This document shows positions 1 to 10,944 of a stretch of 64,000 nt of DNA, one piece after another; position 1 is the stretch's first letter, and the number at the start of each line of letters is the position of its first letter. Location: assembly GCF_028583425.1 (NCBI RefSeq), contig NC_072802.1, positions 14,021,926 through 14,085,925 of the forward strand, in the 5' to 3' direction. The DNA comes from Eublepharis macularius (taxonomy: Eukaryota; Chordata; Lepidosauria; Squamata; Eublepharidae). The translations under genes and the position numbers were made by a program. A model generated the notes under the pieces. It worked only from the letters and a program-made list of their open reading frames with translations, was not told the DNA's origin and did not search any database.

Positions 1-427
1 CTACTCAGGTTCATATCAAGTAATTTATTTTACAGAGTGTAAAAATCCGAAAGCAATAGGCCGTCCGGATTAAGCAATCGGCTGGCAATTAATGTGATCT
101 GGCATAAATGGCCTGTGTGGGAGGAATGATTCTAATCCACTTCCATGGTAGCAAACAAGCAAGTAGAGGGATGGCGATTGCATCCTGTTAGTTAATCGCA
201 CAGTCTTATTTTTAGAAACTCCAGTAGGACTTTCCATAGGGATTGAACAAGCTACGCAAATCTACTGAAAACACCTGGTCTAACTTATTTCTGTATAACA
301 CCAGCAGAGAGCAGCATTGCTATAAATGTTTACTTCCTGTTTCTCTACTACTGTTCTTTTTGCATATCAAGCAGGCTGGCATCCTGGGTACTTCCTTTCT
401 GTGGTTTTAAAACAATATTTAAATGTT
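1..427. other. No recognisable feature
   Basis: AT-rich non-coding sequence. I see no exon, repeat terminus or RNA gene in it. Confidence 0.5.
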
Positions 428-734
428 GGAGGCCCGTGGCGCAGAGTGGTAAGCTGCAGTACTGCAGCCCAAGCTCTGCTCACAACCTGAGTTCGATCCT
501 GGCAGAGGCCGGGTTCAGGTAACCAGCTCAAGGCTGACTCAGACTTCCACCCTTCCAAGGTCAGTAAAATGAGTACCCAGTTTCCTGGGGGTAAAGTGTA
601 GATGACTGGGGAAGGCGATGGCAAACCACCCTGTAAAAAGTCTGCCAAGAAAACATTATGATGTGATGTGACGTCCCCCCATGGGTTAGTAATGACTTGG
701 TGCTTGCACAGGGGACTACCTTTACCTTTTTTTA
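428..734 (+). mobile_element. tRNA-derived SINE, Sauria type
   Basis: The left part is tRNA-like. A box A match (TGGCGCAGAGTGG, 437-449) and a box B match (GAGTTCGATCC, 489-499) form an internal RNA polymerase III promoter. The 3' part ends in the stretch around 694-734 (GGTGCTTGCACAGGGGACTA, then CTTTACC and a T run), which I recognise as the Bov-B LINE-like tail shared by Sauria SINEs. Such SINEs are moved by the Bov-B reverse transcriptase. It is not a tRNA gene, because the sequence after the B box does not close an acceptor stem. Target duplications are not clear. Confidence 0.8.
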
Positions 735-1020
735 AAGCGTTAGAATATTTCTGGAAAGTGTTTCTAAGTTTTTCTTATGAATAATTTCTGCCCCTCTGGG
801 GTGGAGTGAGTACAGGCTGTAGCTACTGGACACATGTGGGGATATTGCACCCTCAGAAGTATGCCATAGCCCTGCCCTGAATTCCCAGCTTTCAAATTAA
901 AAAAACCTGCCTTTTTGTTGTGAAGATATAATGGGAAATGAGCAAGCAGTTTTTGTTGGCATGGATGGGAAGGAATTGGCGGGGGGGGAGGCTCTGAAGC
1001 CAAGCTAGTTATTTGTATTT

Positions 1021-1262
1021 ATTTTATTTTACTTGATTTATACCATGCTGTTCTTCCCATTGAGGACACAAAGCAGTTTACAACATTCTCCTGTCCTCCA
1101 TTCCCCCCCCCCTCACATCAACACTGTGAGGTAGGTTAGGCTCAAGAGTGTGACAGGCCAAACATCATCCAGTGAGCTTCCATGGCAGAGCTGGGTTTCA
1201 AACCTGGGTCTCCCAGATCCTAGTCCAGCACTGCAGCTACTTCATTACACTGCTGTTGTGTA
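1021..1262 (-). mobile_element. tRNA-derived SINE, reverse orientation
   Basis: Read on the minus strand, this begins with a tRNA-like head (B-box region near 1195-1215, seen on the plus strand as 'tttcaaacctgggtctccc'). It runs through 'tgtgaggtaggttaggct' to an AT-rich tail of TTTA/TTTG repeats at 1021-1040. The layout matches the common amniote/squamate SINE with a LINE-derived 3' end. Confidence 0.7.
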
Positions 1263-2039
1263 GTTAATCCCTTCCTGACCATATTAATTCTCTTCACCTC
1301 TGTTCTGCAACCTCTTCCCCCTGGCCCTTTGCTTCTTTCTTGTTTGTCTCTCTGCTCTGTAATGTCCGTAGAAATAAATAAGAACATTAGCCAGAAAACT
1401 GGAGTGAAAGCTATACAATTTTTGTGTTGCCTCCTTTGGTTGTTGGCAGGAAGCTTGCCCCAGGAGAAGACCAGAGGGGAGACAGTAGCAGGGGGGGAAA
1501 GTGTCCAGTTTCACTCCGCCTGGCATATGTTTTAAATCGTTCATTACAAATCTAATTGCCGTAACTTGACTTTGTGAAAAAATGTATTTCTCTGAACATG
1601 TGCAGAATGCTATTTACTCACCCACTGATTTTTACTAGCATTTTTATTATCAGTTATGTAGATTTCTTTTTAAAAGTAAACATTCACTAGGTTAATACAT
1701 CCTGTTCGCCAAAATTCAAAAACTATATACTCCATTTTTCACGTGGAGCTCCCAATCTTTCTATAGACACAAAAGGATGCACTTTGTTATTCATCCTAGT
1801 GAATACGCTATAGAAAAATGGTGTGCAAATGGATGTTGCTTATCTGTCATATATGCCTGTCTGCTTATCTGCCATGAATGTATTCTGTGTTATGTGCTGG
1901 TCCTCTGAGGGCATGAGAAGTTTCTTATTGATGTTAAGGCAGTAGGCTATCTCACAAATATTTATTTTCTCTTGCCCTGCTGCCTCCAGCAAGTGTCCTT
2001 GAAGGCTGGCTGCGGCCAGCTCGAAATGTATCCTTCTTG
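1263..2039. other. No recognisable feature
   Basis: Mostly AT-rich single-copy-looking sequence. Short open frames on both strands lack any recognisable domain. The last part may contain the 5' LTR of the Gypsy element that follows, but no LTR boundary could be fixed. Confidence 0.4.
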
Positions 2040-2650
2040 GGAACTGAGATGATTGCATCCTTTGTTCTGTCTAGCCTAAGCCTAGCTTCTCCCTTTCACC
2101 TCCCCCCACCCGGCTCTTTCGCACCCAAAACTTTAACAGTCCTTATCCTGATGGCAGGAATGTTCCCTATAACTAACATCACCAACCCCACTTATGTCAT
2201 TTCTGCCAATTCAGCTGTCGGAGCACCTTGAACTATGGATCTCTAATAAAATTACTTCAACCAATACTCCTGCATGCTTGCTGTGGAGAACTTGGGGATT
2301 CTACCTGCCAAGGACTGGCATTTTGGCAGAAGTCCCATCCTTTTCCCCTGGACCCAAAACCCTGACGATGGACTACCGGCACCATGCCACACAAGTTAGA
2401 CCAGGGGACTTTGGAGTCACCAGAGGGACAATTAATCCATCTGTAACTGGAACAGAGCTTGTGGAATGAGGCGTCCGGAGACTCTTCAATGGAGCCACTG
2501 CCCTGGCTCAGCAACGATGGACGAGAGCTCAGGGTGATCCCTAAGAAGGGGGCAACTCATTGGAACTGGCTAGTAACCACCCCTTGAGAGTGGGCACCCT
2601 GAAGATCAGCAGGCCAACCGACCCAAGAAGAGAAGATGCGATGAAGAGGA

Positions 2651-4189
2651 ATGGCTTTCAGCCACAGGATGTCCGAACTGGAAGAGCTCCTTGGATTGGA
2701 CGCGACGAAAGACAAGGAGCCCACCCTCGACCTCATGAAACCCTCGAGTTTAGAAGGCAAGCCTGAGGATGAACAAAGGGGCCCCATAGCGGCCTGGGAT
2801 AAGAAGGATGTCAGAGAGACTAACCCTGAGCACCTGTGGGCTGTATGGGGAGAGATGGGTGAACTAACGAGGGAAATGGCACAAGTAATGAGAGGATTAC
2901 AAGAGATGATGCACCGCCTGCCCCTGGCAGAGGCGCCCATGGGATTAAGGCCCAATGGAGATGGAGTGGGGGGTCCCGCGGGGGGCCCACTTAGGCCATG
3001 ACATCCCCCTCCCCCCTTCCTCCATGGAGAGGACTTGTGAGGCCACCAGGACTACCACCTATCGTTTCTCTACTGCAAGGAGGACCAGTCGCCCTCCTAC
3101 CCAGAGGAGCAGCAGTGGGACCGCGGGGATTTCAACCCCTCCCTCCACCTCCCAGGGGGGCCCAGTCCTCCACCCACCAGGAGAGGTGCTGGTTGGGCAC
3201 CCCTGCAGCTGCTGCAGCCATGCCCCCCTCCCCCAGCCCTACCACTGCCAGGATTAACGGTCACTCCACAAGGGGTCCCTCCTGCGATGGTATCCCAGCC
3301 GGGGTGGCGCAAATTGGACGCACAGTTTGAGGGAGATCCAGAAGAGTTGGGCTTCTTTATTGTGCAAGCTTTGGAGTTTTTCCAAGAGTGAGGCCATACC
3401 TTCCTGAATGAGCACAGCCAAGTAAACCACCTTGGGTCTAGACTGGGTGGCTTGGCAGCTAAGTGGTATGTCACCCTATACGAGGCTCAGGTTCTGGAAC
3501 TACAGAACCTCGATACATTCATACAGGCGCTGAAGGCTCAATTTGAGGACCCGCTCAAGGAGGAGCAGGCGAGAACCAAACTGAAATAGATGCAGCAGGA
3601 CAACCGGCCTGTGCATGAATACGCTGCGGAATTCAGGCGGTATGCTGCAAAGGTGCACGACTGGAAGGAGGGGATCAAGATCGAGTTTTTCTGGACCAGG
3701 CTAAACCCCGATTTAGTGGCCAAGGCCTTGGTGCAAGATGATCTCGGAACCATGCTTGGATGGATCCAGCTCGCCTGTGAGGTGGAAAACCGGGAGCAAG
3801 TAGTAAAGCTATTGAAGATGCACCACCAGGAGACAACCAAGAAACCACCCTCCGGAGCAGGAGGGAAAGAGAGGAGAGCCCTCAGCCTCCGCTCCCCAGA
3901 CACGGAGCAGGCCATCCAAATGAAGAAGGGCCTATGCCTACAGTGCGGGGGAGTGGGGCATTTTGCCACCGAATGCCCGGGAGGGCGAAGAGAACCTGTG
4001 GAGAGGAGCCAAGTGACAAAGAAAGACGTAGCCACGACGGGCAAACTGCCTAAAAAGGCCCTCAAGAAAAGAAGGGAGGTGGCACCAGGGCACCAGGTGG
4101 CAGAGGGTTCGGAGGGGTCAAGCGGAGACCCATCGGAGGAGGAGGAGACTCCCACCCCGCCGGCAGGAAATAATAATAATAATAAATAA
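2651..4189 (+). pseudogene. Gypsy gag remnant with CCHC zinc knuckle
   Basis: An N-terminal segment (2651-3001) is rich in charged residues. A proline-rich segment follows in a shifted frame. A capsid-like segment from about 3280 continues past in-frame stops (near 3388, and TAG at 3587-3589) into a 199-codon open frame from 3590. That frame carries one CX2CX4HX4C zinc knuckle at 3935-3976 (CLQCGGVGHFATEC), typical of nucleocapsid. Gag proteins package the element RNA. The overall style resembles the Sushi-type Gypsy gag from which vertebrate RTL/PEG10 genes derive, but this copy is broken and I see no sign of domestication. The SINE inserted at about 4172 lies at its end. Confidence 0.8.
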
Positions 4190-4417
4190 TACCGCCTTTC
4201 AGAACAACTTAATGACTACTTAGAGCAGTTTACAAAGTATGTTATAATAATCCCCACAACAAAACACCCTGTGAGGTGGGTGGGGCTGAGAGCTCCAGAG
4301 AACTGTGACTAGCCCAAGGTCACCCAGCTGGCTTCAAGTGGATAAGTGGGGAATCAAACCCAACTCTCCAGATTAGAGTCCCATGCTCTTAACCACTACA
4401 CCAAACTGGCTCTCCTA
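4172..4417 (-). mobile_element. tRNA-derived SINE inserted between gag and pol
   Basis: On the minus strand the head (GAGAGCCAGTTTGGTGTAGT at the 4417 end) has box A and B features. The 3' part reads through the 'aacttaatg...cagtttacaaag' stretch to an AAT/ATT microsatellite (4168-4188). The same SINE occurs at 10480, 13205, 33225 and 54450, so it entered the Gypsy element after that element integrated. Confidence 0.8.
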
Positions 4418-4544
4418 ACACCAACAACTTGTCGTAAGGTGGTCCCGCCAGCAGGTCCTGAAGGAACGAGCACCTCAGGAGGTGAGACCAAAAAGGTCCT
4501 TACTGTATATGCCAGTGACTTTAGTCAACCTCCTGAGGGGGATT

Positions 4545-4616
4545 CACATCCGAGTGTGGGTGTTAATGGACTCTGGGTGCACTCGGGATTTGATTGCTTC
4601 AGCTCTAGTCACCGGT
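4545..4616 (+). pseudogene. Gypsy pol: aspartic protease fragment
   Basis: The frame starting at 4545 reads HIRVWVLMDSGCTRDLIA. The DSG triad (4569-4577) is the catalytic signature of retroelement aspartic proteases, which cut the Gag-Pol polyprotein. The fragment is interrupted by the foldback MITE that follows. Confidence 0.75.
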
Positions 4617-4762
4617 GCCGTTTCCAGATGGCTTACCTGAAGCCGCTCCATGCCGCAATGTTGTGGATTGTGCCGGGGAAAATGCAATATTTCGTGTTTT
4701 CCCCGGCACGATCCACAACATTGTGGCATGGAGCGGCTTCAGGTAAGCCATCTGGAAACGGC
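4617..4762. mobile_element. Foldback MITE, family F (copy 1)
   Basis: This is an almost perfect inverted repeat. It starts GCCGTTTCCAGATGGCTTAC and ends with the reverse complement, and the arms nearly meet in the centre near 4690. Other copies are at 10733-10924 and 52080-52313. No protein is encoded and I could not define a clear target duplication, so the superfamily is left open. Confidence 0.75.
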
Positions 4763-5005
4763 CCGGGTTGGGGCAGAACGTATGTAAACTGGACCATCCC
4801 ATAGTATTTGAGCAGATGGATGGATCTCGAATGAAAGGGGCCCCAGCTAATGTGGAAACTGAACTTGTCCCAGTAGGGATGGGGTATCAGTGGGAAACCT
4901 GAACTTTTGTTGTAAGCGACGCCACCAAGTTACCTTTGGTGTTGGGGATAAGGTGGTTATGGGATCATGACCCGTTTTTGAAGTGGAAAACAGAAGAGCT
5001 GTGTT

Positions 5006-6087
5006 TTGCTGGGGTGGGGATGCCAAAATCATGTATGGAAGCCGGAGTGGGGCCCAGGCACACCTCGCCTCCCTGAGAACACCCTATCAACCCAGGAAGA
5101 GATAGAGTTAATTCCCCCTGAATACCAGCACTTGAACCAAGTATTTGATGAAAAGGAAGCTGATGAACTTCTCCCCCATAGGGCTACCAACTGTGCTATA
5201 GAACTGATCCCAGGGCAAAAGCTTCCAAAAGGAAAATTATACTCAATGAGCCCAGGGGAACGAGAAGAATTGCATAAGTTCATTGATAAAAATCTGACAT
5301 GAGGATTCATCAGCCCAGCTAGTTCCCCTCATGCTGTGCCTGTGTTGTTTCAGGAAAAAAAGAGGGGGGGGGGTTGAGACTATGTACTGATTATAGGGGG
5401 ATAAATGCTGTCTCCATGTCCAACACTTACCCCCTCCCCCTGATCCGAGATTTACTGGGAGAGTTGTCCCAAGGAAAAATCTTCTGGATTTAAAAGATGC
5501 GTACTTCCGAGTAAGAATAAGGGAAGGAGATGAATGGAAAACTGCTTTTAATACTCCTTTGGGACAATTTGAATACAGGGTCATGCTATTCAGACTACAA
5601 GGGGCACCGGGTTTTTTAATGAATTTAATTAACAAGTTTTATGAATTTTATGAATTTAATTAACAAATACCTGTACAAGAGTGTGGTTGTTTACCTTGAT
5701 GATGTGTTGATTTATTCACAAGATTACGAGTCCCACATGCAACTAGTACAGCAGGTATTAAAAACCCTGAGGGACAACCACCTGCCGGTGAAACTGTCCA
5801 AGTGTGAATTCCACAAAGAGGAGTTGGACTTTTGGGGGTTCAGAATATCGGGACATGGAGTAAAAATGGATCCCGCTAAAATACAAGCGGTGGTGGGATG
5901 GGACCTTCCCCCCCCCCCCAAACCAGAAGGCAGTTGCAATCATTCCTGGGCTTCGCTAACTTCTACACTGCGCATCCTGTGTAAACTAGGCATCAAACAT
6001 CTACAGTGGGCGGAGATCTTCTCCAATTTTAATTTTACACTGAAACACCTCCCTGGCAAATCTAACTTCCTGGCAGACGCCCTCTAG
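5006..6087 (+). pseudogene. Gypsy pol: reverse transcriptase and RNase H remnant
   Basis: 5006-5302 matches the start of a Gypsy reverse transcriptase (the region before and around 'IELIPGQKLPKGKLYSMSP'). After several frameshifts the palm core is seen at 5641-5940, with the catalytic YLDD box at 5692-5703. After about 5950 the sequence jumps to the end of RNase H (LPGKSNFLADAL, before 6087), so most of RNase H is deleted. A short duplication of 'atgaatttta/tgaatttaat' is visible at 5622-5660. It is not functional. Confidence 0.8.
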
Positions 6088-6161
6088 CACATGCCCCAAC
6101 ATGACAGTCAGAAAAATAAAGTAATAGACACAATGTTTTCGCCAGGCCAGTGACCACCCAG

Positions 6162-6872
6162 CAGGGCCGGCGACAGAGTTTCTGGCCACTCGCCTGTGGC
6201 CACGGACCGCGTGATGATGTCATCGTGCGATAACGTCATCATGCAGCGCAGGATAGCCGGGGCAGCACGCGGAAGCTGCTCCATGCTCCGCACGCCACCC
6301 CAGCAGTGGCTCGCGGCTTCTGCGCCCAGCTGGGGCATGTGGCAGTGGTGGCAGCATGGGGCTGGCTGGCTGCAGCAGCAGCTGCAGCCAGCCACACCAG
6401 CTCCTCTGCGCGCTCCTCTGCCCCCACACACCCCAGCCGGGTGCAGAAGCCGTCAGGTTGCTGCTGGGGTGGCGTGCGGAGCATGGAGCAGCTTCCGCGT
6501 GCTGCCCCAGCTGGCTTCTGCGCCCGGCTGGGATGTGTGGGGGCGGAGGAGCATGCAGCAGAGCTGGCGTGGCTGGCTGCTGCTGCAGCCAGCCAGCCCC
6601 ATTCCGCCGCCGCCACATGCCCAGCCGGGCGCAGAAGCCGTCAGGCTGCTGCTGGGGCGGCGTACAGAGCACAGAGCAGCCTCCGCGCGCCACCCCAGCA
6701 GCGGCTTGCGGCTTCTGCGCCCGGCTGGGGTGTGTGGCTGCAGCAGCTGCAGCCCAGTTACACCAGCTCCGCTGCGCACGCCTCCACCCCCCGACACCCC
6801 CTCCGGCGCCTCTCCAGTGCCCTCACGCCCAAAGCCACTGCCTCCCTGGCCTCAATGGGTGCGCTGGCCCTG
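6162..6872. mobile_element. GC-rich hAT-like non-autonomous element with internal repeats
   Basis: A 711-bp insertion in the Gypsy pol gene. The termini are inverted (CAGGGCCGGCG at the left; CAGGGCCAGCGC read from the right). It is flanked by a perfect 8-bp target duplication CCACCCAG (6154-6161 and 6873-6880), which is the hAT hallmark. The interior is very GC-rich and made of forward and inverted copies of a block around 'cttctgcgcccggctgggg'. The long open frames here are by-products of these repeats. A related element lies at 17546-18142. Confidence 0.85.
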
Positions 6873-6892
6873 CCACCCAGAGCCAAGCTAAA

Positions 6893-7800
6893 CAATTAAA
6901 GCAGAATGCTCCAGCTACGAACTTGGAGGACAGAGTCAAAGAGGAAGCAGAGAAAGAAGGAGACACCCTACCCAAAGACAAACTACAGCAGAGAGAAGCA
7001 GGCAGCTGGTATCAACTGGGGAAATTGTATGTTTCAGCCAGTTTAAGGGGAGAGGTGTTGAAACAATGTCATGATTCTAAATTAGCTGGCCTCTTTGGGT
7101 ATTTAAAAACGTTGCATCTGGTACAGAGACAATTTTGGTGGCCAAACATGAGAAAGGACATTTCTCAATATGTATCCACTTGCCAAGTGTGTTTGAGGGG
7201 AAAAAGCAGATGGGGTAAACCGCCGGGTCTTCTGCAACCTTTAGAGACCCCCTCCCTCCCATGGGATGTGGTCTCAATGGACTTTATTACTGACCTCCTC
7301 ACCTCGAAGGGGAAAACTGTAATTTTAGTGGTGGTTGATTTGTTCTCTAAGCAAGCTCATTTCATTCCATGCTCCAAAATTCCAACTGCAAAGAAACTGG
7401 CCACCCTCTTTATGCAACATGTTGTCAGACTGCACTCATTTCCAGATAAGGTAATTTCCAATAGGGAGTAAAGTTCATTGCCAACTTCTGGCTGGAGCTA
7501 CTGCAAGTAGCAGGGATTGAACAAGGCATTAGCTCTGTCCATCATCCCAAGACCAATGGGCAAACCGAAAGAGTTAATCAAGTGCTGGAACAGTTTTTAC
7601 GATGCTACATAAATTACCAGCAAGACAACTGGGCTAATTTCCTAGTTTTTGCAGAATATTATTATAATAACTCGGTACATAGTTCCACTGATCATGATAG
7701 CCCATGGATAGGAGGGCACAGCAAAGCCATTTCTGAAAATCCCAGCTAACCACAAACCAGGGGATCTGGGAGAATGGTGGTCTAACTTTATCCCCCATTG
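6893..7800 (+). pseudogene. Gypsy pol: integrase remnant
   Basis: The N-terminal HHCC zinc-binding region is visible (His residues in 'CHDSKLAG' and 'KTLHLVQ', then TCQVC near 7180). The core follows, with the first catalytic Asp in 'VVSMDFITD' (about 7279). Where integrases have the second Asp, this copy reads 'VISNRE' (7450-7468), so the Asp is replaced by Asn. A stop follows directly, and the rest (to about 7800, past 'NGQTERVNQVLEQFL'-like sequence) is frameshifted. Integrase inserts element cDNA into the host genome; this copy cannot. Confidence 0.8.
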
Positions 7801-8000
7801 AAGGCTCATTGAAGGCCTCCCTAGATAACACACACACACGCATGGACAGACGCATGAATGGATGCACGCACTCTCTTCCTTCCACATTTGGGTGTGTGGA
7901 TGGTGGACCATTCAAAATCAGAAAGAAACGAACATTGAAATCGGGCCGTGTTAGATTTGCTAGCGTTGTTATCTCTGTTTCTAGGATCATGGTGTGAAAG
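7801..8000. other. Junction region with short CA run
   Basis: It contains a short (AC)n run and 'atgaatggatg'-like direct repeats near 7826-7870. Nothing else is recognisable. Confidence 0.4.
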
Positions 8001-8210
8001 CAGGGTTGCCAATTCCAATTTGGAAAATTCCTGGAGATTTTGGGGTGAAGCCTGGGGGTGAAGTTTGAGAAAAGGAAGCACCTCAGTTGGGTACAATTGC
8101 ATAGAATCCACCTTGCAAAGTAGCCATGTTCTCCAGGGGGACTGATCTCTGTTGTCTGGAGTGGAGATCAGTTGTAATTTTGGGAGATCTCCAGGCCTCA
8201 CCTGGATCTT
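8001..8210 (+). mobile_element. 'GGGTTGCCA' TIR element (copy 1)
   Basis: Starts CAGGGTTGCCAATTCC. It contains the family's internal landmarks 'attcctggagatttt', 'gactgatctctgttg' and 'gggagatctccagg'. Related copies are at 8766, 10241, 20095, 20410 and 58673. The copy at 20410 has an 8-bp target duplication, which suggests a hAT-type non-autonomous DNA transposon. The right end here is decayed. Confidence 0.65.
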
Positions 8211-8765
8211 GAGAGAATCATGGTAAGAGCAACGAAAAAAAAAGAACTATGCCATGATTAGCTTACTAAGGAAACCTTAAACAAGTTAAGAAATCTATTA
8301 CAACAATATGTATTAACTTCAATAATTTGAATCAACATAGAACATACAGAACAACACAATTTTAAGGGCAACCAGTCCAACGAAGAGGCAGGCAATAAAT
8401 CTCGTCAATATCATATATCATTCAAAACACAATTCATGCAAAAAACAACGCAATATTAAAGTGCCAAGCATTTGTAAACAAGTTTCTAAGAGATATAAAA
8501 TGCTAGCGCCTGTCCAATTAAAGTGACCGTGCCTCACAACAAATCAACGAAACATATGCGATACAATATCAATTCCAAAGGTAATTTAAAAACAATTATC
8601 AAGGACAAGAAGAAATTGGCGAAATAGTTTTTGAGAATCATTCCAATTTTAAATTCAGTTGTAACCGCAACGGGGAAACCAGTCAAGATCCTCTCATTTC
8701 AGAAAATCACTTTCTCATGAAAGGTACAAAAGAAAATTCAAATAGTGCCTACAAACCACGACATT
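8211..8765. other. AT-rich sequence, nothing assigned
   Basis: A-rich non-coding DNA. It may be an old repeat, but no terminus or coding trace could be recognised. Confidence 0.4.
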
Positions 8766-8890
8766 CTCCTATCTCCCTTCCTGGGCCTGTCCATGGCATC
8801 AAACTCCTGTCCCCAAACGCTTCCCTTCCCATGGTCTACCACCAAATCTTCAGGAATTTCCTAAGCCAAAGTTTGCAACTCTATAATAAA
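8766..8890 (-). mobile_element. 'GGGTTGCCA' TIR element fragment (copy 2)
   Basis: On the minus strand it reads 'aggaaattcctgaagatttg' then 'gcgtttggggacaggag', the family's 5' half. It is truncated at both ends. Confidence 0.5.
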
Positions 8891-10067
8891 GGCATGGAAA
8901 TCTGGAAACCAAACAATTGTCAATACCTGGAGAGTGTTTGAATTAGAGTTCCATTAAGTTCCACCACTTTTCCAGCTCTGCCTCTTTTCTAGCCCTTCCA
9001 CTGTTCTATTGTTTGCATTCCGTAGAAAACATGGATATTCCTGATAACGTTGATAGGTTAATTGTATCCATCTTTGATTCTTATTTACGTCAGAAATATT
9101 CCAAATAGCAGTGGGAGATTAAGGTACTTGGATGTAATATTGTAGCCATACACTCAATATCTTCTTGTTCCTGCAGGTGGCCCTCTTCAAGCAATATTTG
9201 CAAGGTTATATGCGGCACAGTCAGGCGGCAACAAAGTACAAGCAACATGTTTACAACTTTTCTAAGATAACAATCCCATCTGAAATTGTCTGTGGGTGCA
9301 TGAGTAGTCTGAACAGGATTTTTAGAAGTTTTATTTCTAAAATGTAAAACCAGGACTTCACCACCTAAAAAAGAGACATTAGCAATAATTTTAAAATACA
9401 CAAATTGCATGTGAGCAGTTTAACATTCTAGAAGAAAGAAAGAAACAAAAGAAAGCGAAAGGCATTAGGTAGATTGGCAAAAGGCACATTTTCTTGGAGG
9501 CTGAATAGCATGAGATCCATGCTTTAGAAAACCAACGAATACCCTGTAGTTTGGGATAATCTGATAGAATGCAGTGCAAGATGAAGGACTCTTCTTGACC
9601 TGCCTCCCTCTGCCTCTCGTTCTAGCATAAGCAACGATGTAAACAAAAGATGGGTGGGGTTCCTTGTTGCAGTGAGGGGGAAGAGCGAGAGAGGGAATCC
9701 TCATTTTGTTCGCTTCGATGTAACTCTCAAATTATTTTTTATAAAAATAAACGGCAGCAAGAAAAGGACACAGCAAAGAGATTGAAACAACTAGGACCCC
9801 TTGTTTGGGTAGATTATAATCTTTGAATTTTGTATGTGCAAATCAGGGCGTAACTACATGATACACCCGACATGTGCTGGGTCATGGGTGTGTGATCGAA
9901 CTCAGAGTCAGATGTTCATTGGGGGAACTTAGCTTAAAAAGTGTTCATTCAATCAGCACACCAAGGGGATGCTGCTAGCGGAGGAGAAGGGACTTCCAGT
10001 TTCCCTCCCACTCCAATTTCACCAAAGGAAGGGGGGAGGCTTTTTAGCTCTTTTCTCTTGCGCCACA
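8891..10067. other. No recognisable feature
   Basis: Includes a GAAA-rich stretch near 9430-9460. The longest open frames (about 106 codons) have no recognisable domain. Confidence 0.4.
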
Positions 10068-10210
10068 TGACACAGAAATATAGAGCTGGAAGGGAGCCCA
10101 AGGGTCCTCTAGTCCAACCCCTCCACAATGCAGGAAATTCACAGCTACCTCCCTCCTGACTCCCCAGGGACCGTTGCTCTATGCCCAGAATGAGGCATAG
10201 GGCCTCTTTC
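10068..10210 (-). mobile_element. CR1-type LINE 3' end
   Basis: The plus strand shows 'agagctggaagggagccca', 'ctctagtccaacccct' and 'caatgcaggaaattcaca'. This is the reverse complement of the CR1-like 3' terminal region common in amniotes. Other copies are at 24806 and 59079. Confidence 0.65.
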
Positions 10211-10240
10211 ACGGGTACCACACAATGAGTCCACATTTGT

Positions 10241-10422
10241 ACCTAGAGTTACTAACTTCCACGTGGGCCAGGAGATCTCTCAGAATTACAACTAACCTTC
10301 AGACTACAGGTATCAGTTCTCCTGGAGGAAATGTGTGCTTTGGCCCTCTAGGGTGTCTTACCTCACCGAAATCCTTCCCATCCCTTCCCCAGGAATTTCC
10401 AAACCCGGAACGGGCAACCCTA
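10241..10422 (-). mobile_element. 'GGGTTGCCA' TIR element (copy 3)
   Basis: Reverse orientation: it ends on the plus strand with CGGGCAACCCT and contains 'atcagttctcctggaggaaa' and 'aggaatttcc'. It is moderately diverged from the copy at 20410. Confidence 0.6.
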
Positions 10423-10479
10423 TACCACCAAAAGCTTCCCCTCTCTTAGGTTACTTCCAGTTCAGACACCTATCAGTAT

Positions 10480-10725
10480 GAGAGCCAGTTTGGTGTAGTG
10501 ATTAAGAAAGGCAGGACTCTAATCTGGAGAGCTGGGTTTGATTCCCCACTCCTGCACCTGAAGCCAGCTGGGTGACCTCGGGTCAGTCACAGCACTCTCA
10601 GCCCCACTCACCTCACAGGGTGATTGTCGTACGGATAATAACAACACATTTTGTAAATCACTCTGAGTGGGCATTAAATTGTCCTTAAAGGCAGTATATA
10701 AATCGAATGCTGTTGTTGTTAATAT
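10480..10725 (+). mobile_element. tRNA-derived SINE
   Basis: The head GAGCCAGTTTGGTGTAGTG carries box A and 'gggtttgattccccac' carries box B. The body ('cagctgggtgacctcgggtc', 'gtcctta') ends 'atataaatcgaatgctgttg' with a GTT-repeat tail. Same family as 4172, 13205, 33225 and 54450. Confidence 0.8.
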
Positions 10726-10732
10726 TAATATG

Positions 10733-10924
10733 GGCCGTTTCCAGATGGCTTACCTGCCTCCGGAATGTCGCGCCATCTTGCGGGGAAAATGCAAAATATC
10801 GCGTTTTCTCACGCGAGTTTTGCGTGACGTCACGCAAAACTCACGCAAGAAAATGCGATATTTCGCATTTTCCCCGCAAGATGGCGCGACGTTCCAGAGG
10901 CAGGCAAGCCGTCTGGAAACGGCC
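10733..10924. mobile_element. Foldback MITE, family F (copy 2)
   Basis: Ends in GGCCGTTTCCAGATGG and its reverse complement. The arms pair almost along their whole length, and the centre (about 10815-10846) is a palindrome containing TGACGTCA (10825-10832). It follows the SINE tail directly. Confidence 0.8.
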
Positions 10925-10944
10925 ATTATTTAAAATTAGAATTT

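Larger units (their letters stand above)
2040..7800 (+). mobile_element. Degenerate Ty3/Gypsy LTR retrotransposon
   Basis: The order of coding remnants is gag, protease, reverse transcriptase, end of RNase H, integrase, which is the Ty3/Gypsy order. The copy is dead: there are many stops and frameshifts, most of RNase H is missing, and three later insertions split it (SINE 4172-4417, foldback MITE 4617-4762, hAT-like element 6162-6872). The integrase breaks off around 7800 and no 3' LTR is visible. A possible LTR tail with an AATAAA signal (2245-2250) lies before gag. Both outer limits are approximate. Confidence 0.8.

Noticed and set aside
437..499. tRNA gene
   Set aside because: Box A and box B are present, but no closing acceptor stem is seen and the SINE body and Bov-B-like tail follow directly.
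3538..4155. 205-codon minus-strand open frame
   Set aside because: Antisense shadow of the Gypsy gag frame.
6356..7471. 371-codon open frame spanning the hAT-like element and Gypsy integrase
   Set aside because: The first part translates the inserted element and the second part is integrase. The fusion is an accident of the insertion, not a gene.
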